64,000 nt of DNA from Acetobacteraceae bacterium (GCA_024280945.1 JAMXLO010000064.1:1-64000), one strand, 5' to 3'. Shown: positions 18,612 through 28,383, counted from the stretch's first letter. Numbers and translations are program-made. Notes: generated from the sequence alone by a model not told the origin.

Positions 18612-19027
18612 CACGCGTCCCCGATACGGGCGACGAAACGTGTGCGGATTGGCAGCTTTGCAGCACCAAGGGTCAACGCCTCGCGCGCGAGATTGGCCGG
18701 CACGCCATCGACCTCGAACATGATCCGCCCTGGCGCGACGCGACATACCCAGAACTCAGGCGAGCCCTTGCCCGATCCCATTCGCACTTCCGCCGGTTTC
18801 GCCGAGACCGGCACATCGGGAAAGATCCGGATCCAGACGCGCCCAGTACGGCGCATCGCGCGGGTGATCGCACGCCGCGCCGCCTCGATCTGCCGTGCCG
18901 TGATACGGTCAGGCTCCAACGCCTTCAGTCCATAGGTGCCGAAGTTCAGCGCAAAGCCACCCTTGGCATTGCCATGGATGCGGCCCTTGTGCGCCTTGCG
19001 GTATCTGGTGCGTTTCGGTTGTAACAT
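18611..19027 (-). CDS. rplP: 50S ribosomal protein uL16
   Basis: 138 residues starting [19 protein letters not shown], with [16 protein letters not shown] and [13 protein letters not shown]. It lies at the entrance for A-site tRNA. A 167-bp repeat-filled gap separates it from rpsC, where most bacteria have only a few bases. Confidence 0.97.
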   Translation of the reverse strand: MLQPKRTRYRKAHKGRIHGNAKGGFALNFGTYGLKALEPDRITARQIEAARRAITRAMRRTGRVWIRIFPDVPVSAKPAEVRMGSGKGSPEFWVCRVAPGRIMFEVDGVPANLAREALTLGAAKLPIRTRFVARIGDA

Positions 19028-19043
19028 GGTTGTTTACTCTTCT

Positions 19044-19183
19044 CCGTCATGGCCGGGCCATGTCCCCGGGCTTGTCCCGGCGATCTCCCGGCCATCCGTC
19101 ATGGCACTTGCCGCTACTGATGGCCGGCACGGGCATGCCCTCGGGCGGGCCGTCGGCCCGACCCGGGGGGCCGGCCATGACGG
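19044..19183. repeat. REP/BIME-like palindromic cluster between rpsC and rplP
   Basis: The block is bounded by inverted 13-base arms CCGTCATGGCCGG (19044-19056) and its complement (19171-19183). Inside are ATGGCC-G-GGCCAT (19049-19061), CCGGG-CTTGT-CCCGG (19065-19080) and CGGGCC-GTC-GGCCCG (19146-19160). It shares CGTCATGGCCGG with the rplX-rplE spacer. Confidence 0.75.
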
Positions 19184-19194
19184 TGAACCGCCCG

Positions 19195-19872
19195 TCACCG
19201 TTGCGGCGCCTGTTCGGCAGCGCGGCGATCCAGCGCCATCGGGTCGTGCGCCATGATCTCGCCCTTGAACACCCAGACTTTCACCCCGCAGGTGCCATAG
19301 GTGGTCTTCGCCGTTGCTTCGCCGAAGTCGATATCGGCACGCAGCGTGTGCAGCGGCACGCGTCCTTCGCGATACCACTCCACGCGCGCTATTTCCGCCC
19401 CCCCGAGCCGGCCGCCGCAATTGATGCGGATGCCCTGCGCTCCGAGCCGCATCGCCGATTGCACCGCGCGCTTCATCGCCCGCCGGAATGCCACCCGACG
19501 CTCGAGCTGCTGCGCGATATTCTCCGCCACCAGCGTGGCATCGATCTCAGGCTTGCGAATCTCGACAATGTTCAACGCCACCTCGGCATTGGCCATCTTG
19601 CTGAGGTCCTTCTTCAGCACCTCGATGTCCTGGCCCCTCTTGCCGATCACCACGCCAGGCCGCGCCGCGTAGATCGTCACGCGTGGCTTCTTCGCCGGCC
19701 GCTCGATCACCACGCGCGATACGCCCGCGCCGTGCAGCTTCCTGCGCAGGTGCCCGCGCAGCTTCAGGTCGTCATGCAGCAACTGGGAATAATCGCCGCC
19801 AGCAAACCAACGGCTGTCCCAGGTACGATTGATGCCGAGACGAAGCCCGACAGGATTCACCTTGTGACCCAT
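19195..19872 (-). CDS. rpsC: 30S ribosomal protein uS3
   Basis: 225 residues from the ATG at 19872 ([20 protein letters not shown]), sharing one base with the rplV stop (TAATG). The KH domain shows [18 protein letters not shown]. The C-terminal domain includes [20 protein letters not shown]. Forms part of the mRNA entry channel. Confidence 0.97.
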   Translation of the reverse strand: MGHKVNPVGLRLGINRTWDSRWFAGGDYSQLLHDDLKLRGHLRRKLHGAGVSRVVIERPAKKPRVTIYAARPGVVIGKRGQDIEVLKKDLSKMANAEVALNIVEIRKPEIDATLVAENIAQQLERRVAFRRAMKRAVQSAMRLGAQGIRINCGGRLGGAEIARVEWYREGRVPLHTLRADIDFGEATAKTTYGTCGVKVWVFKGEIMAHDPMALDRRAAEQAPQR

Positions 19873-20273
19873 TATGCGGCCCCTCCTTCCTGCTCGACTT
19901 CCTGCTGGCGTTCGCTCACCACGATCTTCAGGTGGCTGAACCATTTTTCGACGCGCGCCGCGCGGCCGCGGCCACGCGCGTGGAACCGGCGCATGACCAC
20001 CGAGCGTCCCACTTCGGCGCGCGATACCACCAGCCGATCGACGTCGAGCTGATGATTGTTCTCGGCGTTGGCGATCGCGCTCTCCAGTGCCTTGCGCACC
20101 TGCTGCGCAATGCGGCGCTTGGAGAAGGTCAGCGTCGCCACCGCCTGCTGCGCCGGCAGGTTGCGAATCAGCCCGGCCACCAGGTTCAGCTTGCGTGGGC
20201 TGACCCGCACGTTCGACAAGATTGCCTGCGCCTCGGTATCGGCCAGGTCGCGCGGACGGGACGGCTTGCTCAT
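19872..20273 (-). CDS. rplV: 50S ribosomal protein uL22
   Basis: 133 residues. The core [21 protein letters not shown] and the hairpin region [15 protein letters not shown], which lines the peptide exit tunnel, are clear. The start overlaps the rpsS stop by four bases (ATGA). The C-terminus has an extra acidic tail (EQEGGAA). Confidence 0.97.
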   Translation of the reverse strand: MSKPSRPRDLADTEAQAILSNVRVSPRKLNLVAGLIRNLPAQQAVATLTFSKRRIAQQVRKALESAIANAENNHQLDVDRLVVSRAEVGRSVVMRRFHARGRGRAARVEKWFSHLKIVVSERQQEVEQEGGAA

Positions 20274-20548
20274 GTGCGCCTTGCCCTCTTATCGCCGGCA
20301 TGGCCGGTGAACGTGCGCGTCGGCGAGAACTCGCCGAACTTGTGCCCCACCATGTTCTCGTTCACCTGCACCGGCAGGAACTTGCGGCCGTTGTAGACGC
20401 CGAAGGTCAGGCCGACGAACTGCGGCAGGATCGTCGAGCGACGCGACCAGATGCGGATGATCTCGTTGCGGCCCGACGCGCGCGCGGCATCCGCCTTGTT
20501 CAGCAGATAGCCATCGACGAAGGGGCCCTTCCAGACGGAACGCGCCAT
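20270..20548 (-). CDS. rpsS: 30S ribosomal protein uS19
   Basis: 92 residues starting [18 protein letters not shown], with the conserved [24 protein letters not shown] and [21 protein letters not shown] segments. It lies between rplB and rplV. Confidence 0.97.
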   Translation of the reverse strand: MARSVWKGPFVDGYLLNKADAARASGRNEIIRIWSRRSTILPQFVGLTFGVYNGRKFLPVQVNENMVGHKFGEFSPTRTFTGHAGDKRARRT

Positions 20549-20549
20549 C

Positions 20550-21380
20550 TTACTTGCCCTTGTTGCGGCGGCGGATGATCAGCTTGTCCGTCCGCTTGTT
20601 GCTGCGTGTCTTGTAGCCCTTGGTCGGGACGCCCCATGGCGTCACCGGATGACGCCCGCCGGAGCTGCGACCTTCGCCCCCACCAAGCGGATGATCGACC
20701 GGGTTCATCACCACGCCACGATTGTGCGGGCGCTTGCCCAGCCAGCGCGACCGACCGGCCTTGCCGATCTTCTGGTTCATGTTGTCAGGGTTCGACACGG
20801 CGCCGATCGAGGCCATGCACTCGGAACGGACGACACGCAGTTCGCCGGAAGACAGCTTGATCTGCGCCCAACCAGCATCCTTGCCCACCAACTGCGCATA
20901 GGTGCCAGCCGAGCGCGCTATCTTGCCGCCGGCGCCGGGCTTCATCTCGATGTTGTGGATGATGGTACCGACCGGGATCGCCGCCATCGGCATGGCATTC
21001 CCGGGCTTGATGTCCACCCGCCGGCCGGAAACGACACTGTCGCCGGCACGCAAACGCTGTGGCGCGATGATGTACCGGAGCTCGCCGTCCTGATACTTCA
21101 GCAGCGCAATGAAAGCGGTGCGGTTTGGATCATACTCGAGCCGCTCCACCGTCGCCGGCACATCAAACTTGCGGCGCTTGAAGTCGACGTAGCGATAGGC
21201 CTGCTTGTGCCCGCCGCCCATGAACCGGCTGGTGATGCGACCATGGTTGTTGCGGCCGCCGGTGCCGGTCTTGCCTTCGGTCAGCGCCTTGACCGGCTTG
21301 CCCTTCCACAGCTCGGAGCGGTTGATCAGGACCGTTCCGCGGAGACTGGCCGTGACCGGATTGAACTGCCTGAGTGCCAT
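20550..21380 (-). CDS. rplB: 50S ribosomal protein uL2
   Basis: 276 residues. [20 protein letters not shown] start; [14 protein letters not shown] and the peptidyl-transferase-proximal loop [19 protein letters not shown] are present, including the conserved His of the HPLGGG motif. It begins one base after the rplW stop. Confidence 0.97.
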   Translation of the reverse strand: MALRQFNPVTASLRGTVLINRSELWKGKPVKALTEGKTGTGGRNNHGRITSRFMGGGHKQAYRYVDFKRRKFDVPATVERLEYDPNRTAFIALLKYQDGELRYIIAPQRLRAGDSVVSGRRVDIKPGNAMPMAAIPVGTIIHNIEMKPGAGGKIARSAGTYAQLVGKDAGWAQIKLSSGELRVVRSECMASIGAVSNPDNMNQKIGKAGRSRWLGKRPHNRGVVMNPVDHPLGGGEGRSSGGRHPVTPWGVPTKGYKTRSNKRTDKLIIRRRNKGK

Positions 21381-21710
21381 CTATGCGAGCCCGGTGGTGA
21401 AATCGATCGATTGGCCGGCGGCCAGCTTGACGAACGCCTTCTTGACGTCCGAACGCTGTCCTGGACGGCCGCGGAAGCGCTTTGCCTTGCCCTTTTGAAC
21501 CAGGGTGTTCACCGACACCACCGTAACCCCGAACAGACTCTCGACCGCCGCCTTGATCTCGCGCTTGTTCGCATCCGGCGCGACACGAAAAATGAACTGG
21601 CCGTGCTCGGTCAGCGTCGTCGCCTTCTCGGTGATCACCGGATTGCGGATGATCTGGTACATCGCCTCTCGCGATAGTACGGGCTTGCGCTTTGTCACGG
21701 TCCCGCTCAT
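21381..21710 (-). CDS. rplW: 50S ribosomal protein uL23
   Basis: 109 residues. The core [18 protein letters not shown] and [20 protein letters not shown] identify uL23, which docks SRP and trigger factor at the tunnel exit. The first residues ([15 protein letters not shown]) may be over-long by a few codons. Confidence 0.95.
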   Translation of the reverse strand: MSGTVTKRKPVLSREAMYQIIRNPVITEKATTLTEHGQFIFRVAPDANKREIKAAVESLFGVTVVSVNTLVQKGKAKRFRGRPGQRSDVKKAFVKLAAGQSIDFTTGLA

Positions 21711-22441
21711 TGCACGGATCCTTCAGCCGGGCCCACATGGTCGGTGATCACTGCCGGCGCCGGCAGATCCGAGTGAGCCGGGTTCGCGCCTGCGTCAGCC
21801 GTCGTAGAGGCCACGGGCTTCGCTGCGCTATTCAGCCGCTGCTTGAGCGCCTCGACACCGGCAGTGGTGATCGCAAGCATGTCGTGGTTCAGAATATCAT
21901 AGACATTCGCACCGATGGTCGGCAGCACGTCGATGCCAGGAATGTTCCGGCTGGCGCGCAGGAACCCGACGTCCACGGTTCCATCGACGATCAGTACAGA
22001 GGACCAGCCCAGGGCCTTGAGCTTCTTCGCAAGCTCGCCGGTCTTCGCTGAGCCGTTCGCAGCCTCCAGCACCACCAGCTTGCCGTCCGCCCGCTTCTGC
22101 GACAGCGCCGAGATCAACCCGAGCCGCCGCACCTTCTTGTTCAGGCTGTATTCGTGCGCGTGCGGAACCGGACCGTGGACCACGCCCCCACCGCGGAACT
22201 GCGGCGCACGCAGACTGCCCTGGCGTGCATTGCCGGTGCCCTTCTGTCGGTACGGCTTCTTCGTCGTGCCGGAGACGTCGTTCATGCCCTTGGTGCTATG
22301 CGTGCCAGCGCGACGCTTTGCCAGTTGCCAGTGCACCACGCGGGCCATGATGTCAGGACGCGGCCGAGCCGCGAAAATCTCGTCGGGCAGTTCGGCAGTG
22401 CCGGCACTGGCCTTATCCAACGTGGTGATCTCGACCTGCAT
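21707..22441 (-). CDS. rplD: 50S ribosomal protein uL4
   Basis: 244 residues. The typical N-terminal [22 protein letters not shown] and the loop [25 protein letters not shown] reach into the exit tunnel. The C-terminus carries about 30 extra residues ([20 protein letters not shown]) beyond the usual end. It overlaps rplW by four bases. Confidence 0.96.
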   Translation of the reverse strand: MQVEITTLDKASAGTAELPDEIFAARPRPDIMARVVHWQLAKRRAGTHSTKGMNDVSGTTKKPYRQKGTGNARQGSLRAPQFRGGGVVHGPVPHAHEYSLNKKVRRLGLISALSQKRADGKLVVLEAANGSAKTGELAKKLKALGWSSVLIVDGTVDVGFLRASRNIPGIDVLPTIGANVYDILNHDMLAITTAGVEALKQRLNSAAKPVASTTADAGANPAHSDLPAPAVITDHVGPAEGSVQ

Positions 22442-22446
22442 CGTTT

Positions 22447-23145
22447 TCAGCCCGCCTGCGCTTCGACTAGGGCGGCCGGATAGGGAGCATCCGCTGGCCG
22501 CGCTCGCTTCACCGCATCGCGCACCAAGACGAACCCACCTTTGGCTCCGGGTACGGCTCCCCGCACCATGAGCAGCCCCTTCCCGGCATCCACCGCCGCC
22601 ACTTCCAGGTTCAGTGTGGTGACGCGCTCGACACCGAGATGGCCGGCCATTTTCTTGTTCTTGAACACTTTGCCAGGATCCTGGCGATTGCCGGTCGATC
22701 CATGGCTGCGATGGCTGATCGACACGCCGTGGCTCGCTTCAAGTCCAGAGAAATTCCAGCGCTTCATCGAGCCGGCAAAGCTCTTGCCTTTGGTGGTGCC
22801 ACAGACATCGACCCGTTGCCCCACCGCGAAATGCGCAGCCGACAGGAGCGAACCCGGTTCCAGCAGCGCGTCGGCCGCAACGCGGAATTCGGCAAGCCTT
22901 GCCTTCGGCTCGACCTTTGCCTTGGCGAAATGGCCGCGGTTGGGCTGCGAAACGTTCTTTACCTTGGCCTTGCCCCAGCCAAGCTGCACCGCGTCGTAGC
23001 CATCCTTCTCCGTGGTTCGCTGCGCGACCACCTGCAATCCGTCGAGCTGCAGCACGGTCACCGGCACGTGCGCGCCGTCGTCTCGGAAAATCCGGGTCAT
23101 GCCCAGCTTCTTGGCCAGCAGGCCTGTTCGTTGGTTTGCCATCAC
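22447..23145 (-). CDS. rplC: 50S ribosomal protein uL3
   Basis: 232 residues (or 231 from the second Met). [15 protein letters not shown] start; [32 protein letters not shown] contains the conserved Gln that PrmB methylates in other bacteria. It lies between rpsJ and rplD. Confidence 0.97.
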   Translation of the reverse strand: MMANQRTGLLAKKLGMTRIFRDDGAHVPVTVLQLDGLQVVAQRTTEKDGYDAVQLGWGKAKVKNVSQPNRGHFAKAKVEPKARLAEFRVAADALLEPGSLLSAAHFAVGQRVDVCGTTKGKSFAGSMKRWNFSGLEASHGVSISHRSHGSTGNRQDPGKVFKNKKMAGHLGVERVTTLNLEVAAVDAGKGLLMVRGAVPGAKGGFVLVRDAVKRARPADAPYPAALVEAQAG

Positions 23146-23146
23146 G

Positions 23147-23461
23147 TCAGATCTTGATTTCCACGTCCACGCCCGCGGCGAGGTCGAGCTTCATCAACGC
23201 ATCCACGGTCTGTGGCGTCGGTTCGACGATGTCGAGCAGCCGACGATGTGTGCGGATCTCGAACTGCTCGCGGCTCTTCTTATCGACGTGCGGCGAACGG
23301 TTCACTGTGAACCGTTCGATGTGCGTCGGCAGCGGGATCGGACCGCGAACGCGGGCACCCGTGCGCTTGGCGGTGTTGACGATCTCCTTCGTGCTGTTGT
23401 CCAGCACGCGGTGATCGTAGGCCTTGAGCCGGATGCGAATATTCTGATTGTCGAGCGCCAT
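23147..23461 (-). CDS. rpsJ: 30S ribosomal protein uS10
   Basis: 104 residues from the ATG at 23461 ([21 protein letters not shown]). The conserved [29 protein letters not shown] segment is present; uS10 is also the NusE transcription factor. The start codon lies 22 bases beyond a strong hairpin in the tuf-rpsJ spacer. Confidence 0.97.
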   Translation of the reverse strand: MALDNQNIRIRLKAYDHRVLDNSTKEIVNTAKRTGARVRGPIPLPTHIERFTVNRSPHVDKKSREQFEIRTHRRLLDIVEPTPQTVDALMKLDLAAGVDVEIKI

Positions 23462-23483
23462 TCCCCGAATCCTCTGCAAACGC

Positions 23484-23517
23484 CACCGGCGCCCCTCGTT
23501 GCCGAGGAGCGCCGGTG
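23484..23517 (-). terminator. Strong hairpin between tuf and rpsJ
   Basis: CACCGGCGC (23484-23492) pairs with GCGCCGGTG (23509-23517). Inside, after one C-A mismatch, CCTCG (23494-23498) pairs with CGAGG (23503-23507) around a TTGC loop. That gives 14 pairs in a 34-base element. There is no U-tract, so attenuator, processing site or 3' stabiliser are all possible. Confidence 0.65.
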
Positions 23518-23530
23518 CCGCTGAAACCCG

Positions 23531-24721
23531 CTAGGCCGTGATGCTGGCGACGACGCCGGCGCCGACCGTTCGGCCGCCTTCGCGAATTGCAAAACGCAGC
23601 TGCGCGTCCATCGCGATCGGCGCGATCAGTTCCACGTCCATCGTCACGTTGTCGCCCGGCATCACCATCTCGGTGCCTTCCGGCAGCTGCACGACGCCGG
23701 TGACGTCGGTCGTGCGGAAGTAGAACTGCGGGCGATAGTTGGTGAAGAACGGCGTGTGACGGCCACCTTCTTCCTTCGTCAGGATGTAGGCTTCGGCCTT
23801 GAACTTGGTATGCGGGGTAATGGAGCCGGGCTTGGCCAGCACCTGGCCGCGCTCGATATCCTCGCGCTTGGTGCCGCGCAGCAGCGCACCGATGTTATCG
23901 CCCGCCTCGCCCTGGTCGAGCAGCTTACGGAACATCTCCACGCCGGTGACCACGGTCTTCTGCGTCGGGCGAATGCCAACGATCTCGACCTCTTCGCCGA
24001 CCTTGATGATCCCGCGCTCGACGCGTCCGGTCGCCACGGTGCCACGGCCGGAGATCGAGAAGACGTCTTCCACCGGCATCAGGAACGGACGGTCGGTCGC
24101 ACGCTGCGGCTGCGGGATGTAACTGTCCACCGCTTCCATCAGCTCCAGGATGGACTTTTCGCCTATATCGGGCTCGCGCTCTTCCAGCGCGCACAGCGCG
24201 GATCCCTTGATGATCGGGATATCGTCTCCGGGGAACTGATATGAAGACAGCAGTTCGCGCACTTCGAGCTCGACCAGCTCGAGCAGTTCCGGATCGTCCA
24301 CCATGTCCACCTTGTTGAGGTAGACAACGAGCGCCGGCACACCGACCTGGCGGGCAAGCAGGATGTGCTCACGGGTCTGCGGCATCGGTCCGTCGGCGGC
24401 AGAGACCACAAGAATCGCCCCGTCCATCTGCGCGGCACCGGTGATCATGTTCTTCACGTAGTCGGCGTGGCCCGGGCAATCGACGTGCGCGTAGTGGCGC
24501 TTCTCCGTCTCGTACTCGACGTGTGCCGTCGCAATCGTGATGCCGCGCGCCTTTTCCTCCGGCGCCTTGTCGATCTGGTCATAGGCGGTGAATGTCGCGC
24601 CGCCGGTCTTCGCCAGGATCTTGGTGATTGCCGCGGTCAATGTCGTCTTGCCATGATCCACGTGACCGATCGTGCCGACGTTGCAGTGCGGCTTGGTGCG
24701 CGCGAATTTCGCCTTGGCCAT
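23531..24721 (-). CDS. tuf: Elongation factor Tu
   Basis: 396 residues. GTPase motifs: G1 GHVDHGKT (19-26), G3 [14 protein letters not shown]4 as NKVD (here LNKVDMVDD). Delivers aminoacyl-tRNA to the ribosome. It follows rpsG directly, the place where fusA normally lies between them. Confidence 0.98.
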   Translation of the reverse strand: MAKAKFARTKPHCNVGTIGHVDHGKTTLTAAITKILAKTGGATFTAYDQIDKAPEEKARGITIATAHVEYETEKRHYAHVDCPGHADYVKNMITGAAQMDGAILVVSAADGPMPQTREHILLARQVGVPALVVYLNKVDMVDDPELLELVELEVRELLSSYQFPGDDIPIIKGSALCALEEREPDIGEKSILELMEAVDSYIPQPQRATDRPFLMPVEDVFSISGRGTVATGRVERGIIKVGEEVEIVGIRPTQKTVVTGVEMFRKLLDQGEAGDNIGALLRGTKREDIERGQVLAKPGSITPHTKFKAEAYILTKEEGGRHTPFFTNYRPQFYFRTTDVTGVVQLPEGTEMVMPGDNVTMDVELIAPIAMDAQLRFAIREGGRTVGAGVVASITA

Positions 24722-24744
24722 TTTGGGTGTCTCCGGTTAATCGG

Positions 24745-25221
24745 TTACCAGCGGTAGTGGCTGAAGGCCTTGTTCGCCTCGGCCATCCGGTGGGTATCCT
24801 CACGCTTCTTCACCGCTGAGCCGCGATTGTTCACCGCGTCCAGCAGTTCGTTCGACAGGCGGTCTTCCATCGTGTGCTCGCCGCGCTTCCGCGCAGCGTC
24901 GATGATCCAGCGGATCGCCAGCGCCTGGCGGCGCTCGGTGCGGACTTCGACCGGCACCTGGTAGGTGGCACCGCCAACGCGACGCGACCGCACCTCCACT
25001 GCCGGCTTCACGTTGTCCAGCGCCTCGTGGAACATCCGCACCGGATCGGCCTGCGCCCCGCCCCGGCGCTTCAGCACATCGAGCGCGCCATACACGGTGC
25101 CCTCGGCGACCGACTTCTTCCCATCGTACATCAGCGCGTTCATGAAGCGGGTGATGACGACGTCGCCGAACTTGGCGTCCGGCAGGATCTCGCGTTTGAC
25201 GGCGCGGCGGCGGCGGCTCAT
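24745..25221 (-). CDS. rpsG: 30S ribosomal protein uS7
   Basis: 158 residues. [20 protein letters not shown] start, [23 protein letters not shown] core, C-terminal [12 protein letters not shown] primary 16S rRNA binder and in E. coli the str-operon repressor. Its leader here contains a perfect 26-bp tandem duplication. Confidence 0.97.
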   Translation of the reverse strand: MSRRRRAVKREILPDAKFGDVVITRFMNALMYDGKKSVAEGTVYGALDVLKRRGGAQADPVRMFHEALDNVKPAVEVRSRRVGGATYQVPVEVRTERRQALAIRWIIDAARKRGEHTMEDRLSNELLDAVNNRGSAVKKREDTHRMAEANKAFSHYRW

Positions 25222-25226
25222 GGCAT

Positions 25227-25278
25227 CATCTCCAGCGTGCTTCGCACGACCTCATCTCCAGCGTGCTTCGCACGACCT
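25227..25278. repeat. Perfect 26-bp tandem duplication between rpsL and rpsG
   Basis: Units 25227-25252 and 25253-25278 are identical. Each contains CGTGC-TTC-GCACG, so the intercistronic RNA would carry two small hairpins in tandem. The second unit ends on the first base of the rpsL stop triplet. Confidence 0.9.
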
Positions 25279-25649
25279 CACTTCGGCCGCTTGGCGCCGT
25301 ACAGCGAACGGCGCTGGCGGCGCTTGGCGATGCCCTGGGTGTCGAGCACGCCGCGCAGGATATGATATCGCACGCCAGGCAGATCCTTCACGCGGCCGCC
25401 GCGGATCAGCACCACCGAGTGCTCCTGCAGATTGTGACCCTCGCCAGGGATATACGACACGACCTCGTAGCCGTTGGTCAGTCGCACCTTGGCGACCTTG
25501 CGCAGCGCCGAGTTCGGCTTCTTCGGCGTGGTCGTATAGACGCGTGTGCAGACGCCGCGCTTTTGCGGGCAGCCCTGCAGCGCGGGTACCGTGTTCCGCG
25601 TCTTCTGTCGCTCGCGCCCATGGGCGATGAGCTGGTTGATGGTCGGCAT
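25278..25649 (-). CDS. rpsL: 30S ribosomal protein uS12
   Basis: 123 residues from the ATG at 25649 ([19 protein letters not shown]). The decoding loops [18 protein letters not shown] and [29 protein letters not shown] are intact; lysines at the streptomycin-related positions (KKPNS and GRVKD contexts) are wild type. First gene of the long minus-strand run. Confidence 0.97.
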   Translation of the reverse strand: MPTINQLIAHGRERQKTRNTVPALQGCPQKRGVCTRVYTTTPKKPNSALRKVAKVRLTNGYEVVSYIPGEGHNLQEHSVVLIRGGRVKDLPGVRYHILRGVLDTQGIAKRRQRRSLYGAKRPK

Positions 25650-25858
25650 CGCGCCTCTTTCATTCGCTCCGTTCGGCTTCCCTTGGGGACCGACCGTCAT
25701 CTGACAGGCAAAGCCCGCCGGCTGGGAGCATCCCATCCTGCGGGTCCTAAAGCCCGCGGCCTAGGCCCGCCGGTCATTCCGGAGGCGGCGCCGCACGCGA
25801 CTTGGGCCTGCAAACGACGGCCGCCCTTCAACTTTTCCGGGTCAGCCAGAGGGGGCGG

Positions 25859-25887
25859 AACCTAGTGGCGGGTCTGGAGGGTGTCAA
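25859..25887 (-). promoter_or_regulatory. Predicted promoter for the rpsL (str-S10-spc) run
   Basis: On the minus strand TTGACA (25887-25882), a 17-base spacer, then TAGGTT (25864-25859). A perfect -35 with a partial -10. It gives a leader of roughly 200 bases before rpsL. 25650-25918 holds no gene. Confidence 0.6.
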
Positions 25888-25918
25888 GCGGGGTGCGGCC
25901 CAAACAGCCTAGGAAAAC

Positions 25919-26794
25919 CTACGCAATCGCGCGTCGATGCAAGCGACCGCCGTCGGCCAGAATGGCCGCAGCGAGTTCACCAGCCGGCCCCCGCCCATCC
26001 CGGGCAGCGCCCTGCACGACGAACTCCACATCGCCTAGATCAGGCAGCCGGTACGCCGCCGGGATTTCCTGCAGCCCCTCCGGCATCAGCCCGTGTGCGT
26101 GCACCGTGATCCCAAGCCCAGCCAGCGCTGCAGCACGCAACCCGCTCAAGCTGCCGCTGGAGCATACGATGCGCCACGGACGCCCGGCTTGCTCCAGCGT
26201 CTCCAGAGCCGCCGTGCGGGTGATCGACGGCGGCGTATACAGGATAAGTGGCAGTGGTTCGGCTGGATCAATCCGGGTCAAGACCGTTCCTATCCAGGCG
26301 AGCCGGTCACGCCAGACCACCCGGCCGCGCTCATCCCCGCCGCGGCGTTTGCACAGCACCAGATCGAGTTCGCCCGCGTCCAGCATCTGATGGAGCGTCG
26401 CGCTCAGATCGACCGTCAGCGCCAGATCGACCAACGGATGCAGCCGGACAAAGTCGGCCAGCACCTCTGGCAGGCGTGAGCTGACGAAGTCTTCCGAGGC
26501 GCCAAATCGCACGCGTCCCCGCAACTGCGAGCCGCTGAAGTAGCGGCGTGCCCGCTCATTGGCCTCGAGAATCGAACGAGCGAAGCCCTCCATCGCCTCG
26601 CCGTCCGGGGTCGGGATTACGGAATGGGTGTCGCGGACAAACAGCCGCCGACCGGCCTCGTCCTCGAGCTTGCGGATGTGCTGGCTGATCGTGGACTGCC
26701 GCAGGCCGAGGCGCCGTCCGGCCTCGCTGAAACTGCGCGCCTGGGTGACGGCGAGGAAACTTTGCAGAAGGACCGGATCGAGCACGATCATCAC
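25919..26794 (-). CDS. LysR family transcriptional regulator
   Basis: 291 residues (the second Met at 26791 is also possible). The winged helix-turn-helix spans about 5-65 (FLAVTQARSFSEAGRRLGLRQSTISQHIRKLEDEAGRRLF). A periplasmic-binding-protein-like effector domain runs from about 92 to the end. It is divergent from the transporter at 26834 with only 39 bp between starts, so it probably controls that gene and itself from a shared operator. Effector unknown. Confidence 0.92.
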   Translation of the reverse strand: MMIVLDPVLLQSFLAVTQARSFSEAGRRLGLRQSTISQHIRKLEDEAGRRLFVRDTHSVIPTPDGEAMEGFARSILEANERARRYFSGSQLRGRVRFGASEDFVSSRLPEVLADFVRLHPLVDLALTVDLSATLHQMLDAGELDLVLCKRRGGDERGRVVWRDRLAWIGTVLTRIDPAEPLPLILYTPPSITRTAALETLEQAGRPWRIVCSSGSLSGLRAAALAGLGITVHAHGLMPEGLQEIPAAYRLPDLGDVEFVVQGAARDGRGPAGELAAAILADGGRLHRRAIA

Positions 26795-26833
26795 AAATCA
26801 CGATAGCAGTAAGCATGTCAAGCGTACTTCACT

Positions 26834-27862
26834 ATGAGCCTCGACCTGCACAGACTAGAGGTTATGAGCAAGCTCCTCAGGCGACTGCATCTCGACCCCT
26901 ACATTGCAGGCATCCTCGGGATGGTCGCACTGGCGTCGGCGATCCCGGCCACGGGTGTCGGAATGACCGTCACAAGCGGCGTCGGGACCGCGATGATTGC
27001 CGCGATGTTCTTTCTCCAGGGTGCCCGGCTGTCGCCGCAGGCCGCCCTGGCCGGAACCAGACATTGGCCGCTGCACGTCGTCGTGCTCTGCAGTACCTTC
27101 CTGCTGTTCCCGGCAATCGGCCTGGCGGCGCGCGCCGTTGCGCCCGACTTGCTGACGCCGCCGCTATGGGCCGGGCTGCTGATGCTCTGCCTTCTGCCGT
27201 CCACCGTTCAGTCTTCGATCGCGTTCACCTCGATCGCACGCGGCAACGTTGCCGCCGCACTATGTGCCGCGACCGCCTCCAATCTGTTCGGCATTCTGCT
27301 GACACCGCTGCTGGCCGGTCTCATCCTGCGGACGCACGGCGGCTTTTCGGCGCAAGGCATCGGCGACATTGTCTTGCAGTTGCTGCTGCCGTTCCTCGCC
27401 GGCCAGGCCGCTCGCCCGTGGATCGGCGACTGGGTCAGCCGGCATAAGAGCCTGACGGGTCTCGTGGACCGCGGCTCAATACTGCTGATCGTGTATGTCG
27501 CCTTCAGCGAGGGTGTGACGCACGGCATCTGGCGGCAGCTCGACGTCACCCAGTTCAGCACCCTGCTGCTGCTGAATGCAGGGCTGCTAGGGGCGGTGCT
27601 GGCGGCGACAACCGCAGGCAGCCGGCTTCTCGGTTTCAATCGCGCCGACCACATCACCATCGTGTTCTGCGGCTCAAAGAAGAGCCTTGCGAGCGGCCTG
27701 CCTATGGCAAGTGTGCTGTTCGCGGGCCAATCGCTCGGGCTTATCGTGCTGCCGCTGATGCTGTTTCATCAGCTCCAGCTGGTGGTGTGCGCTGCGCTGG
27801 CACGGCGGTGGGGGCGAGAGCCGGCGTTCGCCCCGGTTCGCGTGGCGGTATCCCGCTCCTAG
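26834..27862 (+). CDS. SBF-like (bile acid:sodium symporter superfamily) transporter
   Basis: 342 residues, about nine or ten hydrophobic helices beginning near residue 24. Features of the SBF-like group include PSTVQSSIAFTSIARGNVAAALCAATASN and FCGSKKSLASGLPMASVLF, the two crossing helices that bind sodium in this fold. Substrate is not predictable; relatives move organic anions. An inner-membrane protein. Its LysR neighbour is divergent. The start ATG at 26834 could instead be the in-frame ATG at 26864. Confidence 0.88.
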   Translation: MSLDLHRLEVMSKLLRRLHLDPYIAGILGMVALASAIPATGVGMTVTSGVGTAMIAAMFFLQGARLSPQAALAGTRHWPLHVVVLCSTFLLFPAIGLAARAVAPDLLTPPLWAGLLMLCLLPSTVQSSIAFTSIARGNVAAALCAATASNLFGILLTPLLAGLILRTHGGFSAQGIGDIVLQLLLPFLAGQAARPWIGDWVSRHKSLTGLVDRGSILLIVYVAFSEGVTHGIWRQLDVTQFSTLLLLNAGLLGAVLAATTAGSRLLGFNRADHITIVFCGSKKSLASGLPMASVLFAGQSLGLIVLPLMLFHQLQLVVCAALARRWGREPAFAPVRVAVSRS

Positions 27863-27887
27863 AGCTGCTCGCTCTTCAGGAACTCGA

Positions 27888-28292
27888 TCACCTCGCCGTC
27901 GGTCCCGTGACAAACGCGATATGCACGTCGGCTGGGGGCTCGCCGGCCAGGCTTGCCATGCGCGGCGCAATCCGCGCGGTCGCACCGGCCGCAAGGGCGC
28001 GCGCATAGGCCGCCTCCACCTCGGCAACCCGCAGGCAGAAATGCAGCAATGCACCTTCAGTTGCTTCCTCGTCCGGCCGACGTCGCCGTCCCTCCGCCTG
28101 GACCGAGGACCCTGGCCCGAACACTTCAATGAAGCGGCCATCACCTGCATCAAGAAATGCCGCCCGATCGATGCGTCCCGGGACCGAGAACTCATAATGC
28201 ACGGTGCACCCAAGACCCTGAGTATAGAACTTGATGGTCGCGTCGAAATCCGCCGCGCGGATCGCGACGTGATGGAAACCCCGGCCACTCAT
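27888..28292 (-). CDS. VOC (glyoxalase-like) protein with a C-terminal frameshift
   Basis: 134 residues as read. A single VOC domain (FHHVAIRAADFDATIKFYTQGLG ... FIEVFGPGS ... LLHFCLRV). The frame ends FVTGPTAR and stop, but one base out of phase the DNA continues D-G-E-V-I-E-F-L-K-S-E-Q-L to a TAG at 27859, exactly the normal family ending, including the metal-ligand glutamate of VIEF. One lost base around 27905 explains both. The gene is therefore either recently broken or carries a sequencing error. It converges with the transporter gene. Confidence 0.8.
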   Translation of the reverse strand: MSGRGFHHVAIRAADFDATIKFYTQGLGCTVHYEFSVPGRIDRAAFLDAGDGRFIEVFGPGSSVQAEGRRRRPDEEATEGALLHFCLRVAEVEAAYARALAAGATARIAPRMASLAGEPPADVHIAFVTGPTAR

Positions 28293-28325
28293 TCGGTCCC
28301 CCTATCCCAATCTCGCAGAATCGAA

Positions 28326-28353
28326 GACCGGCGGTGCTCTCGCGCCGCCGGTC
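28326..28353 (-). terminator. Terminator-like hairpin after rpoC
   Basis: GACCGGCGG (28326-28334) and CCGCCGGTC (28345-28353) form a perfect 9-bp stem with a 10-base loop, about 30 bases past the rpoC stop. On the minus strand it is followed by TTCGATTCT, a weak T-rich run. Confidence 0.6.
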
Positions 28354-28383
28354 CAGGAAGTAAGCATCAGTCAGTCAGGTAGG

